Assembly: GCF_964355755.1 (NCBI RefSeq)
Contig: NC_092670.1
Coordinates: 40,845,795 to 40,909,794 of the forward strand
Reading direction: 5' to 3'
DNA from: Antedon mediterranea
Lineage: Eukaryota > Echinodermata > Crinoidea > Comatulida > Antedonidae
Length of the DNA: 64,000 bases
Shown: positions 14,530-27,200 of the stretch, piece by piece
Layout of the letters: each line of letters opens with the position of its first letter
Numbering within the stretch: position 1 is the stretch's first letter
The notes under the pieces: model-generated
Seen by the model: only the letters and a program-made list of their open reading frames with translations
The model's database searches: none
What the model was told of the DNA's origin: nothing
Program-made: the position numbers and the translations under genes

Positions 14530-16900
14530 ATAATATAAAATAAAACGATGACATAAAGTTTTATTTTACCATCTTTACCATGCTGGTTGTTTGTCGCCCT
14601 CTTTGTTTGATGCAAAATAGGGGAATCCCCGGCGTGAAGTAAACAAATAATTTGCATATTAATTAACTTTCCTTTAATGAAAACAACGTTATTTAAAGAA
14701 AGGACAAATTAAATTACTTTATAATCGTTTATTTGTTTCTGTCTCAAATGTTTATTATAGAGCCTGAAATATAAATACGTTTGTCATCGATTTACGGTCA
14801 ATTAATAATATTTATCTTTCTGTTAGAAGAAATTTGGAAAATTAAGTTACTTCCACGTTTCACTTTAAAGTTATTTTTTTTAATGAAATGTATAATCAGC
14901 TCTTGAGGTTGATTACATAGTCAGTCATTTATACTTTATGACGTAATGTAAGATGGAACGCGCCTCGAAGATTCCACCAGTGAATGAACCAATCAAATGC
15001 GTTGTTATTACGCTACAGTTTACAGTTATCATTAATAACAGAGATCATCTCATGGAAATGAAGGTTATGAGACACCCGTGGAGATTGGATGGGGTTGTTA
15101 ACACGATTGTAACTAAAGACAAACATTTGAAAAATAAATTCTGATTGATATGAATAGGAAAATTAAATGTGATTATAGAAGAATTTGGACGATAGTGTCG
15201 ATATTGGCCGCTTTGATGATGAATATTAAAATTACTGGTATAATAATAATAATGACGATGATGATAGAATTATCTTGATGATAATCATTATTAGCGGCCC
15301 TATTTGAATTTGATTGAAAAATCATAAAATACATACAAAATACTGACTGACATTACAGAAAAATATATTTATAGAAGATTTTCACTAGTGAAATTGTTCA
15401 GGATAGCTCCAATTTGAAGCTTTATTTCCGATGTTGACCATCTTTAATGATGATGATAATATGACATGACACACTAACATTTATATTGTGAGAACGAATG
15501 ACAATGTTATTATGTTATAGTTAATATGATGTTGATGATAGAACACATCAATTTAATTACACACAAAAAAAAATTAACAATTTTACGAATTGTAGCATCC
15601 AAAACAAAAATCGTTTTGTCCTTTTGACACGGTTTCCGATACGTTAACGTGAAGGCTTCCTATACGTTATTAACTTATCGTTGTGGCTTCAATTACAAAG
15701 GTCACTGGACACATAGCTTTAGCTAATTAAATATTTTATATCAACTTTGATTTATCATTTTAATTCCATAGACCACTGAAGACCAAACATGCCTATCCTC
15801 AATCGCCTGCTTATTTTTATAATTAAATTTTAAAAATAAATAAAACATAGAACAATATTTAAGATTTAAATATTAGTGAGAGATAACGAAAGTCCGACAA
15901 ATTATAATTAAGTGACCACTAAGCCATGACGACCGGTTCATTTTAGTGGTTCGGTACAGCAGACGTACCGTGGCAGTGATGAACACAGTGGCCACCTTAT
16001 ATGGTAAATACCAACTCGCTGATGAGGCTTGAACTAAGCAAGCGATCGTAAGCCTCACTGTAACTTCTGGTATTCAGGTAGAATAGCAGAAGGACGGTTC
16101 TTACTGGATTTGTGTTAATCTTTACGTTATGTACCGAACCAGGTAAGAGGATTAGCCTAGGATTAATATTTTTCTTTATGAATATTTGGAATTATTATTT
16201 TGTTAAATCATTTAATTTTGATTTTGTGATATTTTATCAGCAATAAGTGTGTACGTTGGAATTACAGTTGGTATATTATTCAATGGACTTATGCGGGAGA
16301 ACGTTTGGAATGTTTTAATCAATTATATCATTGCCTCTAGAATCAGTTTACTTTTCATAAATGTATTCGTTGTATTCAAGTATTATAGGATTTACGTACG
16401 GTATTTTTCTTTACGTATCATTAAAAATGTCAACAAAATCAACGTTTTATATTATTTAATATCTAAGCATTTGTACAAATAAGAAAATATTAGCACTATA
16501 GGCCTAAATAATGTTTGAATAAGAATATATAAATGTATCGCAATGTTGAACAGAGGTGTATTATTTTCTGGGGTCAGGTTTTCTGTCCGTCCAACAGTAT
16601 AATCGCACGGATGATGTCTATACGTTATACATACAGAAACAAGGCTGTTAGTGTAAATAGGGCCACTTGTATCTTTTCTCTACATACATATAAATCTAAA
16701 ATAATCATTTTAATAAAGTTTTTATATTACAATATTGTATTCACATAGATTGTTTTGTTGGTGTTTCAATGCATCCAATGAAAAATTAGCGGTGGTTTAG
16801 TTTTACAGCATACACAATTAAAACATACAATGTTATTTTGATTTGATTCAAGAGCCAAATATTATTTCATTTATGATTGACACAAACGACTCATAAACAG

Positions 16901-17050
16901 TAAAGCTTGGTTCCCACTAGGGACGCAATACAAAGACGTAAGCGCAACGTAAATAATTTGACCAATCACAAGCAAAAGATCATTCGAACAGTGGCTTGTC
17001 ATTGGTCAACTCGCTTGCGTTGTGTTGCGTCCTAGTGGGAACCAAGCTTA
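16901..17050. mobile_element. Intact MITE family A copy
   Basis: A 150-bp element with terminal inverted repeats of about 25 bp: aagcttggttcccactaggg at the left and cctagtgggaaccaagctt at the right. The inner arms also pair (gacgtaagcgcaacg against cgcttgcgttgtg). It is flanked by TA and is the best reference copy of the family in the window. Confidence 0.85.
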
Positions 17051-19975
17051 TGCTGTAACTAACGCAACATCTTGGAAAGTTAGAAACGATACCAAAAAAA
17101 CCCTCAAAATGTATTATTATTTTGTCAATTTTACACTTGTTATCGTTCATTTAGGCCGATTACGCAACATTAAATATAAATAAGTGGTATTTTAAAAATC
17201 TTGTAAACGATCGTCCATTAAATAATGTTTTGATGAACTTTCCGGTTTTATTTTTTCAACATTCCATCTAGAATGTCACATTCAGTAGTCTAACATGTTT
17301 TGGTCTTTAAAAAAGGGCACGCGCGCGTCATTATTGTTTTTCATCTTTCTGGGCTTGTACCTCTTCTTTCTTAAATCTTTTATATATATTGTACATTGTA
17401 ATCAATTTTGTTACACGAAAGAAGTAAACAAATGTTGCTTTGAATTGAATGAGGATTATTCTATCATGTTTTGAACCAATCTAAAAAAGGCTGATCTATG
17501 TTACGTTGATTGATTGTAATTAATAACAAACTAATTTTAGACTACAAATGGAATGTGTATGTCATTGAGTTTTATTTTTGGTTTGTAAAAAGTGAGATGT
17601 TACGAAACTTCAACAACATTCTTTCGTCATGCATGGTATATTATCGAATACGGTATTCCTGATATTGGCATTATCTTGCTGCGAGTCATTGAATTTCTGC
17701 CGCAGTTACTGCGGTAACTAATGGTGTATAAGTTGATAATACAATATTGATATAATATTATATTGCTTGCTCTGTTTTTTTATGACAAATATTAACATCA
17801 TGAAATCAAATTAAGCCTATTTTGTGTGACGTCATGGAACCAATTTCCAATTTTATTTTGATGAATGGCTTGTGGTTATTGGCTGTGACAGCTGTGATTG
17901 GTTGATTTTGACGAGACGTGACACGCGCATTGACGGCTACTTGCAAAGAAGTGAGCCAATTTTTCACAGTTAGGATTTTGATAGCAAAGAATGTACTTAA
18001 AGTGGCGTTTACACTGCTGGGGCACTAAACGATATTCACGCGTATAAAAATATGTTCACACGCACGTAAATGCCTTGAGATTACGCACATCTGGAATATA
18101 GCGTTTTCTTTCTGTCGAGAGCTGATATGTGTTAATATAAATTGGTTTAAATTTAATATTAGAATAAATACTTAATGGTAGCCTTAATTGTTATTAGGCC
18201 TACATAATATAATAATAATTACGACGGTATTAACTTACGGTGCATTAGCAATCTACATAAAAATGAATATAAGTAGGTCTACCTAAAGTTAAAATTATAT
18301 AGTAGTATTATAAACATACTTTTAAATGTTTGTACAATTATCAAAATCCTTAATTATTAGCACGTAAACTTAATTTATTGATTTAAGAATTAAAATATTA
18401 AACTCGCGCATAGTTAACAAACGACAGTACGTTATTAATTGTATCTGTCTTCCACTTTTACCCCTAACCTAAAGATTGTATTGTAATAATATACTTCTTT
18501 AAATTTGTAGAATATTTGTAGAATTATCAGCCCACGCAAATTAATTTACTGACTTAAGTATGAGAAATCAAAATATTAAACTCCCCCATCCCACAAACTG
18601 TAGTAAATTATCTTTCCTGCCTTACACCTAACAAGTGAACAACATTTAAATAGTTATAACATAATAAATCACTTTTAAATTATGAGTTTTAGATATTGAG
18701 TGGGTTCAGCTTAAGGTCGGGATAATGTCGTTCAAGGATTCGCATGAGTTTCGGGTTTGAGTTGAACCTGGTAATTTGATGCTATAGGCCTATCGCATGT
18801 AGGCCTATGCATGTAGTGAATAGCATCATGCATAGGAATGTCAACTATGTTGGTTCGCCTGGCTTCTTGTTAGACAGCGTTAATCAGTGTTGCGCGTATT
18901 CTTCTTGATAGTGGTAGGCATGCAGTGCGCCAGGCATTTCTCTCTCCATAAATAGTTGTCTTATGTATGTATAGCATAATAAGTGCTTGAGGCACATTCG
19001 CACAAATCAACATATTTAATCGCTGTAATCTGTGTAGATTTTGTATGTGTACATAATGTACAATAATATAACATATTTAATTCGTTAAAAACGAGTGAGT
19101 TGAAAAACGCATCCAAGATCGTGATCCGGATCCGAAACCTGCCAAAAAGCTTTAAAATTAAGTCTTAAAATAAGAGTCTGCGTTTGCGTATCATGCGCAA
19201 AAACCTACGCATCGTATTTCAATAAAATAAAATAAAAGTCCGAAACATACTCCCTAATGCAACGTACCATGAATCTAAAATTCATATCTTGTTTTGGCCT
19301 TGTTTGTGTTCGTCCCACCCACCTCAATATTTTATTTCATATGTCGGTATTCATTTTTATCCTGAATATATAAATATTAATAAGCCCACATCCTCCTCAT
19401 CTTTATAGCATCGTGAATCATGATTACATTTATAAATCAGTATATAATTTATCATTATTATCACTGTTGTTATAAACATCACATTTTTAAAATCATCACA
19501 AGTAATATCAATATTTTCTCAATCATAATGTTATTTATGTTTCTTATATTTCTTCTGTTTTTCCTTTTCTAAAAACACCTTTTATTTTCATCGTCTTAAT
19601 ATCGATTTCACAACTATCTATCCCAATGTGCTCGTATCCATTACTAGTCTAATCGTTCCAATTATTAACATCTCAATATTAATTTTTGTCAAGCCAGTTC
19701 GAGTTTACCTTCACCATATTGTATTTCCGGTTACATAGGGCTTAATAATAAGGCGGCTGTCAAATGACAGTAACAGGCGCGCGCGCGCAAAACGTGTTCA
19801 TTAATATTAATAATCAATCACCAGAGAATTCGGAAAAATAATTTCTGATATGACCCGGTTAAATAATCATAATTTTATTATGACTGACTTGTCATTATTG
19901 GTTCATAATTAATTTAATTAATTTGAATCGTGGTATAACACAGAGGACTGTATGTGGTATTTGGTATGTGCCTAT

Positions 19976-20092
19976 ATCTACATTAACATTTTATTTGGAA
20001 GTTAGCCCTATAGTGAGGTTACTGATAATAGTTATCTACATTAACATTTTATTTGGAAGTTAGCCCTATAGTGAGGTTACTGATAATAGTTT
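19976..20092. repeat. 58-bp tandem duplication
   Basis: Two exact copies of a 58-bp unit starting atctacattaacattttatt. They end about 70 bp before the acceptor of the twitchin start exon. Confidence 0.92.
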
Positions 20093-20168
20093 AGAAACTT
20101 AACTGGTAAACATCCTTGTGAAAAAAAATAAATATATTTGGTAATTATTAATTTAATTTTCAGGTAAA

Positions 20169-21239
20169 ATGGTGAAAGATACTGGACCTAGTTTCGTAAA
20201 GAAACCGTACATAAACCAGAGCGATGACGGGAAAATATTAACATTTGCGTGTAAAGTTGCGGCAGATCCTCGTCCAACTGTCACTTGGCTGTTGAATAAT
20301 AAAGAAGTTAAAGATGGCGGAAGGTAACAAAAATACACTATTTATTTCAGATTATTAATTTGACACAAATATTTGATTTATTATCAAGCTCAAATACGTA
20401 CAATTTGTAAATTATCTTCTTATGAGGAACCAACAAGTTACGTAATGTAACTATAAAAGTTTGTGGACGTTGGTGGCGTAAGCACAAAAAAGCTACAATA
20501 ACAAAGCACATGGAAAAACAAAACATAAACAAATGATTTGATCCCCATTCTGGTTTCTGCTTAAACCATATTTTGTTAATAAAATTGCAAAGGTAATATG
20601 TCGAAAGTTGTATGAAAATTGGATTAAAGAAATGATATCACTAGTTTAAAGTTAATATATGCTGTATTGTACGCTGTTTTGAACCTAACTAGGCCTAGGC
20701 TAGGCCTGACTGACTTCACTCACTCACTGTGTGTAAAGTGGAACGGCTGTACGTGTCTGTGACCGCGAAAATTAAATGATCTAATTCTAGGCCTAGGCTT
20801 GGTAAGGCATTTATAGACACCCTTATAGACAGTGACTGACCTGTAAACAAATTTCCTCCTCCACCTATACCGCCGACTATCTATGGCAAATTTTCAAGGC
20901 AAAAAAAAAGACTTATACTTATAGTATACCTTTTTAATTGTGCACAAATTAATATTAAATTAATATTTTTTAGATACACACAAAAAGTTAAACCAGATGG
21001 AGGTGACTACCTTGTTTCTATGGAAATTAATGACATCGCAGAAAATGATGCAGGCAGCTACAAAGTCTGCGTTAAAAATAAATTTGGTGACACATCCGCA
21101 ACCATCGCCCTCAACTTTGGTGGTAAGTTTTCTTTTAAAGTTACATGGACATCTGACATCATATGTATTTTGGGAATTACAGTATCAAATATTTTTAATT
21201 TTTAGGTGTTATTGAAGAACAAACTACTACCAAGAGCAA
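20169..21239 (+). CDS. Twitchin exons 1-3: start and Ig1
   Basis: Exons 20169-20323, 20974-21122 and 21206-21239, residues 1-112. Ig1 shows the I-set core: Cys in TFACKV, Trp in VTWLLNN, and the NDAGSYKVCV strand-F motif. An intron splits the Arg codon of KDGGR (AG|A). The 34-nt exon 3 adds a short Thr/Glu linker. The acceptor before the ATG implies a spliced 5' UTR. Confidence 0.9.
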
Positions 21240-24200
21240 GTAAGTATTAAGTAGACAAACCAATTAATTAACTTAAGTCTAGACTTAATTAAACATAAAC
21301 CTTAGCATCCAGGTATGTAAAAATGTGGTATTTGCTTTTGGATATTATTGACAACTTGCATATGTATGATGAATGTTGTATAAAGTTTGAATGTATAAAT
21401 GTAGGCCAGCATTTGTACTCCACATAGTCTAAAAATACTATGTCTATCATCTGTACATAGTTGCATACATGTGTCCACCATTATCTGAATGCTATGTCTT
21501 GAAATGACATAACTAAGGCAGTGTGTCACAGAATGCTTAGAGCTAGTCATGTCTTAATTAGTCTGAATGTTCTTAGATCACATTGCACATTTTTGTTGCT
21601 GGTGTACATGGATTCTTGGCCTGTAAGATTATACCTTGAAATGTCTTTATAGATAGTCCTATCTTTGTGCTGAATTATCAATATATAATTGCTGGTCATG
21701 AATCAAATATACTGATTATGTATACACACCTTTTAAAAAAAAACATATTTGGGACATTTTTTGGAAAGTTTCTGGTTTTCAGAGAGTCTGGTATTGGGAG
21801 AGTTTACTGTATTTGGTATTGGAAAATAATATTTATTTGTGTAAAGTTGTTTAGAATGATGTGTCTATTTTTCTGTCATCGAGTGCTTATTAAAACCTAC
21901 CAGATAATAATGATTAAAAATCAAGTTATAAATTATATTAATTTTACACATATATTTTATTTTAATTATTATTTAAAAAAAAAAACTAGTGATGTGGATG
22001 GAGTGGCACCCAATTTCACAATGAAACCAAAAATGAGCCAATCAGATGATGCGTCAAAACTAACGATAGAATGCGAATTATGCGCCATACCAAGACCGGA
22101 CATTAAGTGGTATCTAGGAGACAAAGAACTGAAAGATGGCGGACGACTAAAGATTGGATGTGAAGAAGACGGAGAGTTTTATTTTCTTTCTTTAGATATA
22201 AACAACTTAAATGAGAAAGACGGCGGAGATTATAAAATTATTGCTACGAATAAATTAGGCACAGCAACAAATACTATCAAGTTGAACTTTGCTGGTAAGT
22301 TTTGTTTATTTTTATTATTTATAATTTCATACCTTAATATTGACAAGATACAATAAATGTCGATGGATGGAGGCCACCGTAAGTGAAATTTAAATTGTGT
22401 TCTCCGATTTAAAGTAATAGGGAAATGGCATTGGTCTATAATAAATGAAAAAAATGTTATAAATGATATGATTTTATTACAAACCTTTCAAATACTATTT
22501 TGTTTTTCAAATTCTAAAACTAATGTTTTTTTTCTGTAATAATTAATGTTAATGGTTCTGCTGTGTTTGCCTTTTCATTAAAACTTGTTTTTTTTATGAC
22601 TTTAATTACTGATGAAATCATAATTTTATGATATGTTTTATATTGTTGTGATGTTGATTTTTCACTAAATCTGTTGTTCTTATAGCGCACTCTTCAATAT
22701 CCATGCAATTATGTATTTTAGTAATTTGTATCCATCAAAAAGCATTCAACGCACTTTAACTTGTACTTAGTTGGAGCTTCTATGAGAACAAACTTAAATG
22801 CCACCGACTCTTACCGTAGTTTATCATTAATATTTACCTACTTCTAAACGAGAACGGGGTGGGGGATCATTGTTTGATCTTTATACACACTTCTGTTATT
22901 TTGCATGGCTGTTGAAGAGCATTTGTACACTTTATGTCAGACACTATGGAGAGCACAGTAGACTGTGGATTGAGGTCAAAGGTCACATAGCACAGTAGGT
23001 TGAATATCCACCTGTTCATGATGAAGTACTTTCCCTGCACCTGACACAGCTTGGCATTTGTGATGTCATCAAATCAAAAATGTCCAATCTCATTCCGATC
23101 CTATCCTGTAGTTTATTGCTGGTAAAAGAGAACGTTAAAAGGAACTGTAAATTACAAATTATTTTTACTATCTCTAAAAAATTCAAGGCATCAATGGCAA
23201 TTCAAATTATGTCAAAGGTCAATTTTAGGTATGCATAGAATTTTCTTTTTAAAGAACACAATCCTAAAATAAACTAAAGTATATAGAAAAGCACAGTACA
23301 AATTGTATGGCACCATTAGAAGATAACTTTAGGATGAAATTAGATTTACTTTTTTACCTCCTTTACTATGAAAAATTAACATTAGAACACGTTTCACCTG
23401 AAGTTATATTATTTGTGAAGTACCTGTGTTACGCCTTCTCTCAATCTACAACTCTGTGTTACCAATGTGTCTGCTTTTATCATTGTGTTCAGCCGATAAT
23501 ATAAAGATTCCCCCAGTAGCCCCCGACAACGGTGCTCCATCATTTACCATGAAGCCGAAGATTAATCAATCAAAAGATGGAACCAAACTTAGCTTCTTAT
23601 GCGAGCTTACCGCTGAACCAGAACCAACATTGACCTGGTACAAAGACAACGTTGAAATTAAACAAACTGGTCGTTATAAGATGACTGTTGAGTACGATGA
23701 CGAGGGATATTACTTTGTTTTGCTCTCTGTGAGTGACGTCACTGAAAAGGACGGCGGAAAATATACAGTTGTCGCCAAAAACTCACTGGGTGAAACCAAA
23801 TCTACAATTGATCTTAATTTTGACAGTAAGATTGCTGTGATTTTAACTTTTTATTGATTTACTAATGTTAATGTTTTAATATTTATTTATAATGTACATA
23901 ATATCTTTAATAACCAATTAAATAAACATAATTTTCAAACACAATCAAATCTCCCAATACTGAACTTTCTGAAAACCAGAAACTCTCTCCAAAGTTTACT
24001 TAAGGTAAAAAAGGTCACTAATTCTTTTTTTTACCTTTAAAATAACAGAATTTCTGGAAAACCAGACATACTAGGCCAGCCCAAGGTTGTCTGGTATTGG
24101 GAGAGGAGTGGTTTTTTTATTCAAAATTTATTGATAAATGTTGTTTTATAGGTACTGCTGAGGATGAAGCCCCAAAAGATAAATCACCAGCGTAAGTTTC

Positions 24201-27200
24201 TTTTTTATAAATGTACATTATTTTGTTTATAGTGAACTCTCTGCCGGCAGAAAGGCAATTTCAATAGAGAACTTGTATCCACCATTTGAACTTAGAGCTG
24301 CCTAGTCTACTCTAGTAAACTTTACTAAAACTCTGAATTTGCCACTATTTGGAGAAGACGACAGTCTCTGTTGCTGAGGCTTTATTTGATTGGCTGAGTT
24401 TATAAACTCTCCGCAAACTAGTTTGCCAAAGCTTGTCAACCGGTGTAAACAGCAAAGTTTGGAAATCTTAGTTCTGAGAAATACTTAAAGGACGATTTAA
24501 ATAAAAATCAGTGTAATGCTGATACACATACAATTAAAATGATATTCTTAATGAAAATACTAACTTGCTCTTTCAGTGGTATTGCTCCAACATTTCTTGA
24601 TAAGCCAACTATGTCACAGTCAGAGGATGGACATGAACTTACATTTGAAGCCAAACTTAAAGCTGATCCTAAACCTAGTATAGTATGGTAAGTTCACATT
24701 GTGCTATCTATGTTGAGTGTCTTATAAAAAATCGTTTATATAATTATATTGTTTAAAGGTCTAGCATGGCAAATATGTTAGGTTTGTGGTACACCATATG
24801 ATTCTGAAGAAAATAAATTATGGTTGAGGATGTCTCCAACTTTTCAGTTGTTGTTCTGCAACCACCCTCTGGGGGAGTTGAAACCACATTGTGTACTGTA
24901 AACTAACTTTACTTAATCATCTTTAAAGAGGATCACTCATGCAAGTGTTCATTTAAAAATAACTGATATTAAGAGATCGTCCTTATACTTGTATAATTAT
25001 AGTTCTATCATCATATATTAATATATATTGATTTGCTACTTAAGGTATTTCAACAACCAAGCAATGAAAGATGGCGGTAGATTTAAGATCAGTATTAAGC
25101 AAACTGCCGGTGTGTATGTGCTCACTCTGAACATTAAGAACGTGACGCCAAAAGACGGTGGTAGTTACAAAATAGAAGCTAAAAATACCTTGGGTGTCAG
25201 TACCTCAACAATCAACCTTAACTTCAACAGTAAGTACATTAGTAGGATAGTTAAAATACTGCTTTGGATGCGGCACAGTGGCTTAGTGCCTGGCGCATGC
25301 TTTCTTGTAAATCCAAGGGTCCTTGGTTCAACACCAGCCATAGTTCCTAGATTTGTTCAATACAGCACCACTACCTTAACCTCATGCGGAACTTGGATTA
25401 AAATGGGTTTCACAAATTATACAGTAGAACCAGACCACTATTCAGGTACACCCTTTAAACTGAAAAGAAGAAAACTAAATAAAATTGATTTTTTATTCTT
25501 TAGTTACAGAGGGCAGTAGACAGGGTGCACCATCATTTATTGAAAAACCAAACATAAAACAAGAAGACGAAGGGCGCCATTTGATCTTTGAGATTAAAGT
25601 TATGGCCGAACCTTCTCCAACAGTCACCTGGTACTATGGCAACAAGACCATCAGCGACGGCGGTCGGTATAAAACAAAGACCAAGACGCAAGGAAAGATC
25701 CACATATTGATTTTAGACATGACGGGTGTAACCCCTAGCGATGCTGGAAATTACAGAGTGGTTGTAAATAACGCAAAAGGAGAGGCTACCTCCACTATTA
25801 ATATTAGCTTTGAAGGTAAGGGTTTTATGGATACCATTATGGGATATCCTTCAATTACAGCCGACAACAAAATCTGCTGCACAATTTTTTTTTGTTAGGG
25901 TTAGATATTTTGTAGTCAATTTCAGTAACTGATGTAATCCAATGATGGCATTAAAAAAAACTTGATCTTTACTCTCTCTCTCCTTCAGACCCCTATATTT
26001 TTTAATTTTTTAATTCAATTAACTGGCTTCCAAAAATCAACTTGAAATTCATATATTAAAGTACAAACTTTATAAGTTTTCATATTTCTCATCATAATCA
26101 TCATCATAATCGTCATCATCATAATCATCATCATCATTATCATCATCATCACCATTAATTATAATTCCCACAGTTACATAATAATACTATTGAATAAAAC
26201 ACCAAATTGTCTTTTTGTTTTCTTAGTGCAAGCTGGAAAGCCTAAGCAAGTTAAAGTGAACACTGCTCCTCCACTACACATTGACTTTATCAGCCACAAA
26301 GAAGTGGTGGAAGAATACTCAGAGTACTCAGAAACAGTGACGGAATCATCAACAGAAATCATAGAAGAAAAGATTAAGGTTGTGAAAGGGTTAAAAGATC
26401 AGGTAATGATTTAGTTTGTATTGTAACTATCTATGTGACTATCTTGCTATATTAATTATAAAGATAATTGCACTTGCACTGATGAAGAGCTAGTGTTGCC
26501 TGAAAGCTCTGATAATTTTTCTGACTGTTTTACTGACTTTTTGCTTAATTTATTTTGTATCTCCAGCACAGTCCACTGATACTCAAAGCATTGTCATTTT
26601 TTTTTAGTATTTTGCCTTTGGATTTATCTTTATACAATTATATAAAAACTTTCATTTTTACACAGAGAATAAACATTTTGCTTTTTATCTTTAAATCTTT
26701 TCATAATTTTTCACCGGCTTTTATTTTTTGTTTTTATTCAGGATCTTATAGATGGAGATAAATTAACTCTTCGTGTTAAATTTTCTTCCAAACCCATCAC
26801 TGTTAACTGGTTTCTGTGAGTTTAAACTTTATTCTAATTAAGTATATTAAAGTAAGTCAGCAAAATATGCAGTGAGAATGATGTTACTTAACTTAATGCT
26901 ACAAAACTTAATGTTACCAAACTTTTCAAAGCTTAAAACTATGTGGGATAACTTCACACAAACAATATGCAATTCACCATTAATGACAACAATTTCAAAA
27001 CCTCTTAAAAACACATCTTTTATCTAAAAAAATATTGCTTTCCAGATGGTTCTTGTAAAATGTTTGATATTTGCAAAGCCTTATAGAAATGACAATGTTA
27101 TGTTATTTTTCAGGGATGGCAAGCCACTACAACCGTCACCAGATTACGAGATGAAAGAAGAGAAAGATGAGTATGTACTTATTATGGAGGAGGTGTTTCC

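Larger units (their letters stand above)
14530..20163. other. 5.6-kb gene-free interval upstream of the twitchin-like gene
   Basis: No conserved coding frame is recognisable on either strand. It contains one clean MITE (16901-17050), a short ATA/GAT microsatellite near 15236-15270, GC-rich alternating purine-pyrimidine runs (gcgcgcgt near 17320, gcgcgcgcgc near 19777) and a 58-bp duplication near its right end. The twitchin start-codon exon has a splice acceptor (tttcag at 20158-20163), so at least one upstream noncoding exon and the promoter should lie here or further left; I cannot place them. Confidence 0.6.

Noticed and set aside
14953-15144. 63-codon frame MERASKIPP in the gene-free interval
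   Set aside because: Short, no domain, no flanking splice sites or poly(A) signal; similar frames are expected by chance.
16249-16482. Hydrophobic 77-codon frame resembling a small membrane protein
   Set aside because: AT-rich sequence naturally yields Ile/Leu/Phe/Tyr codons; there is no other support.
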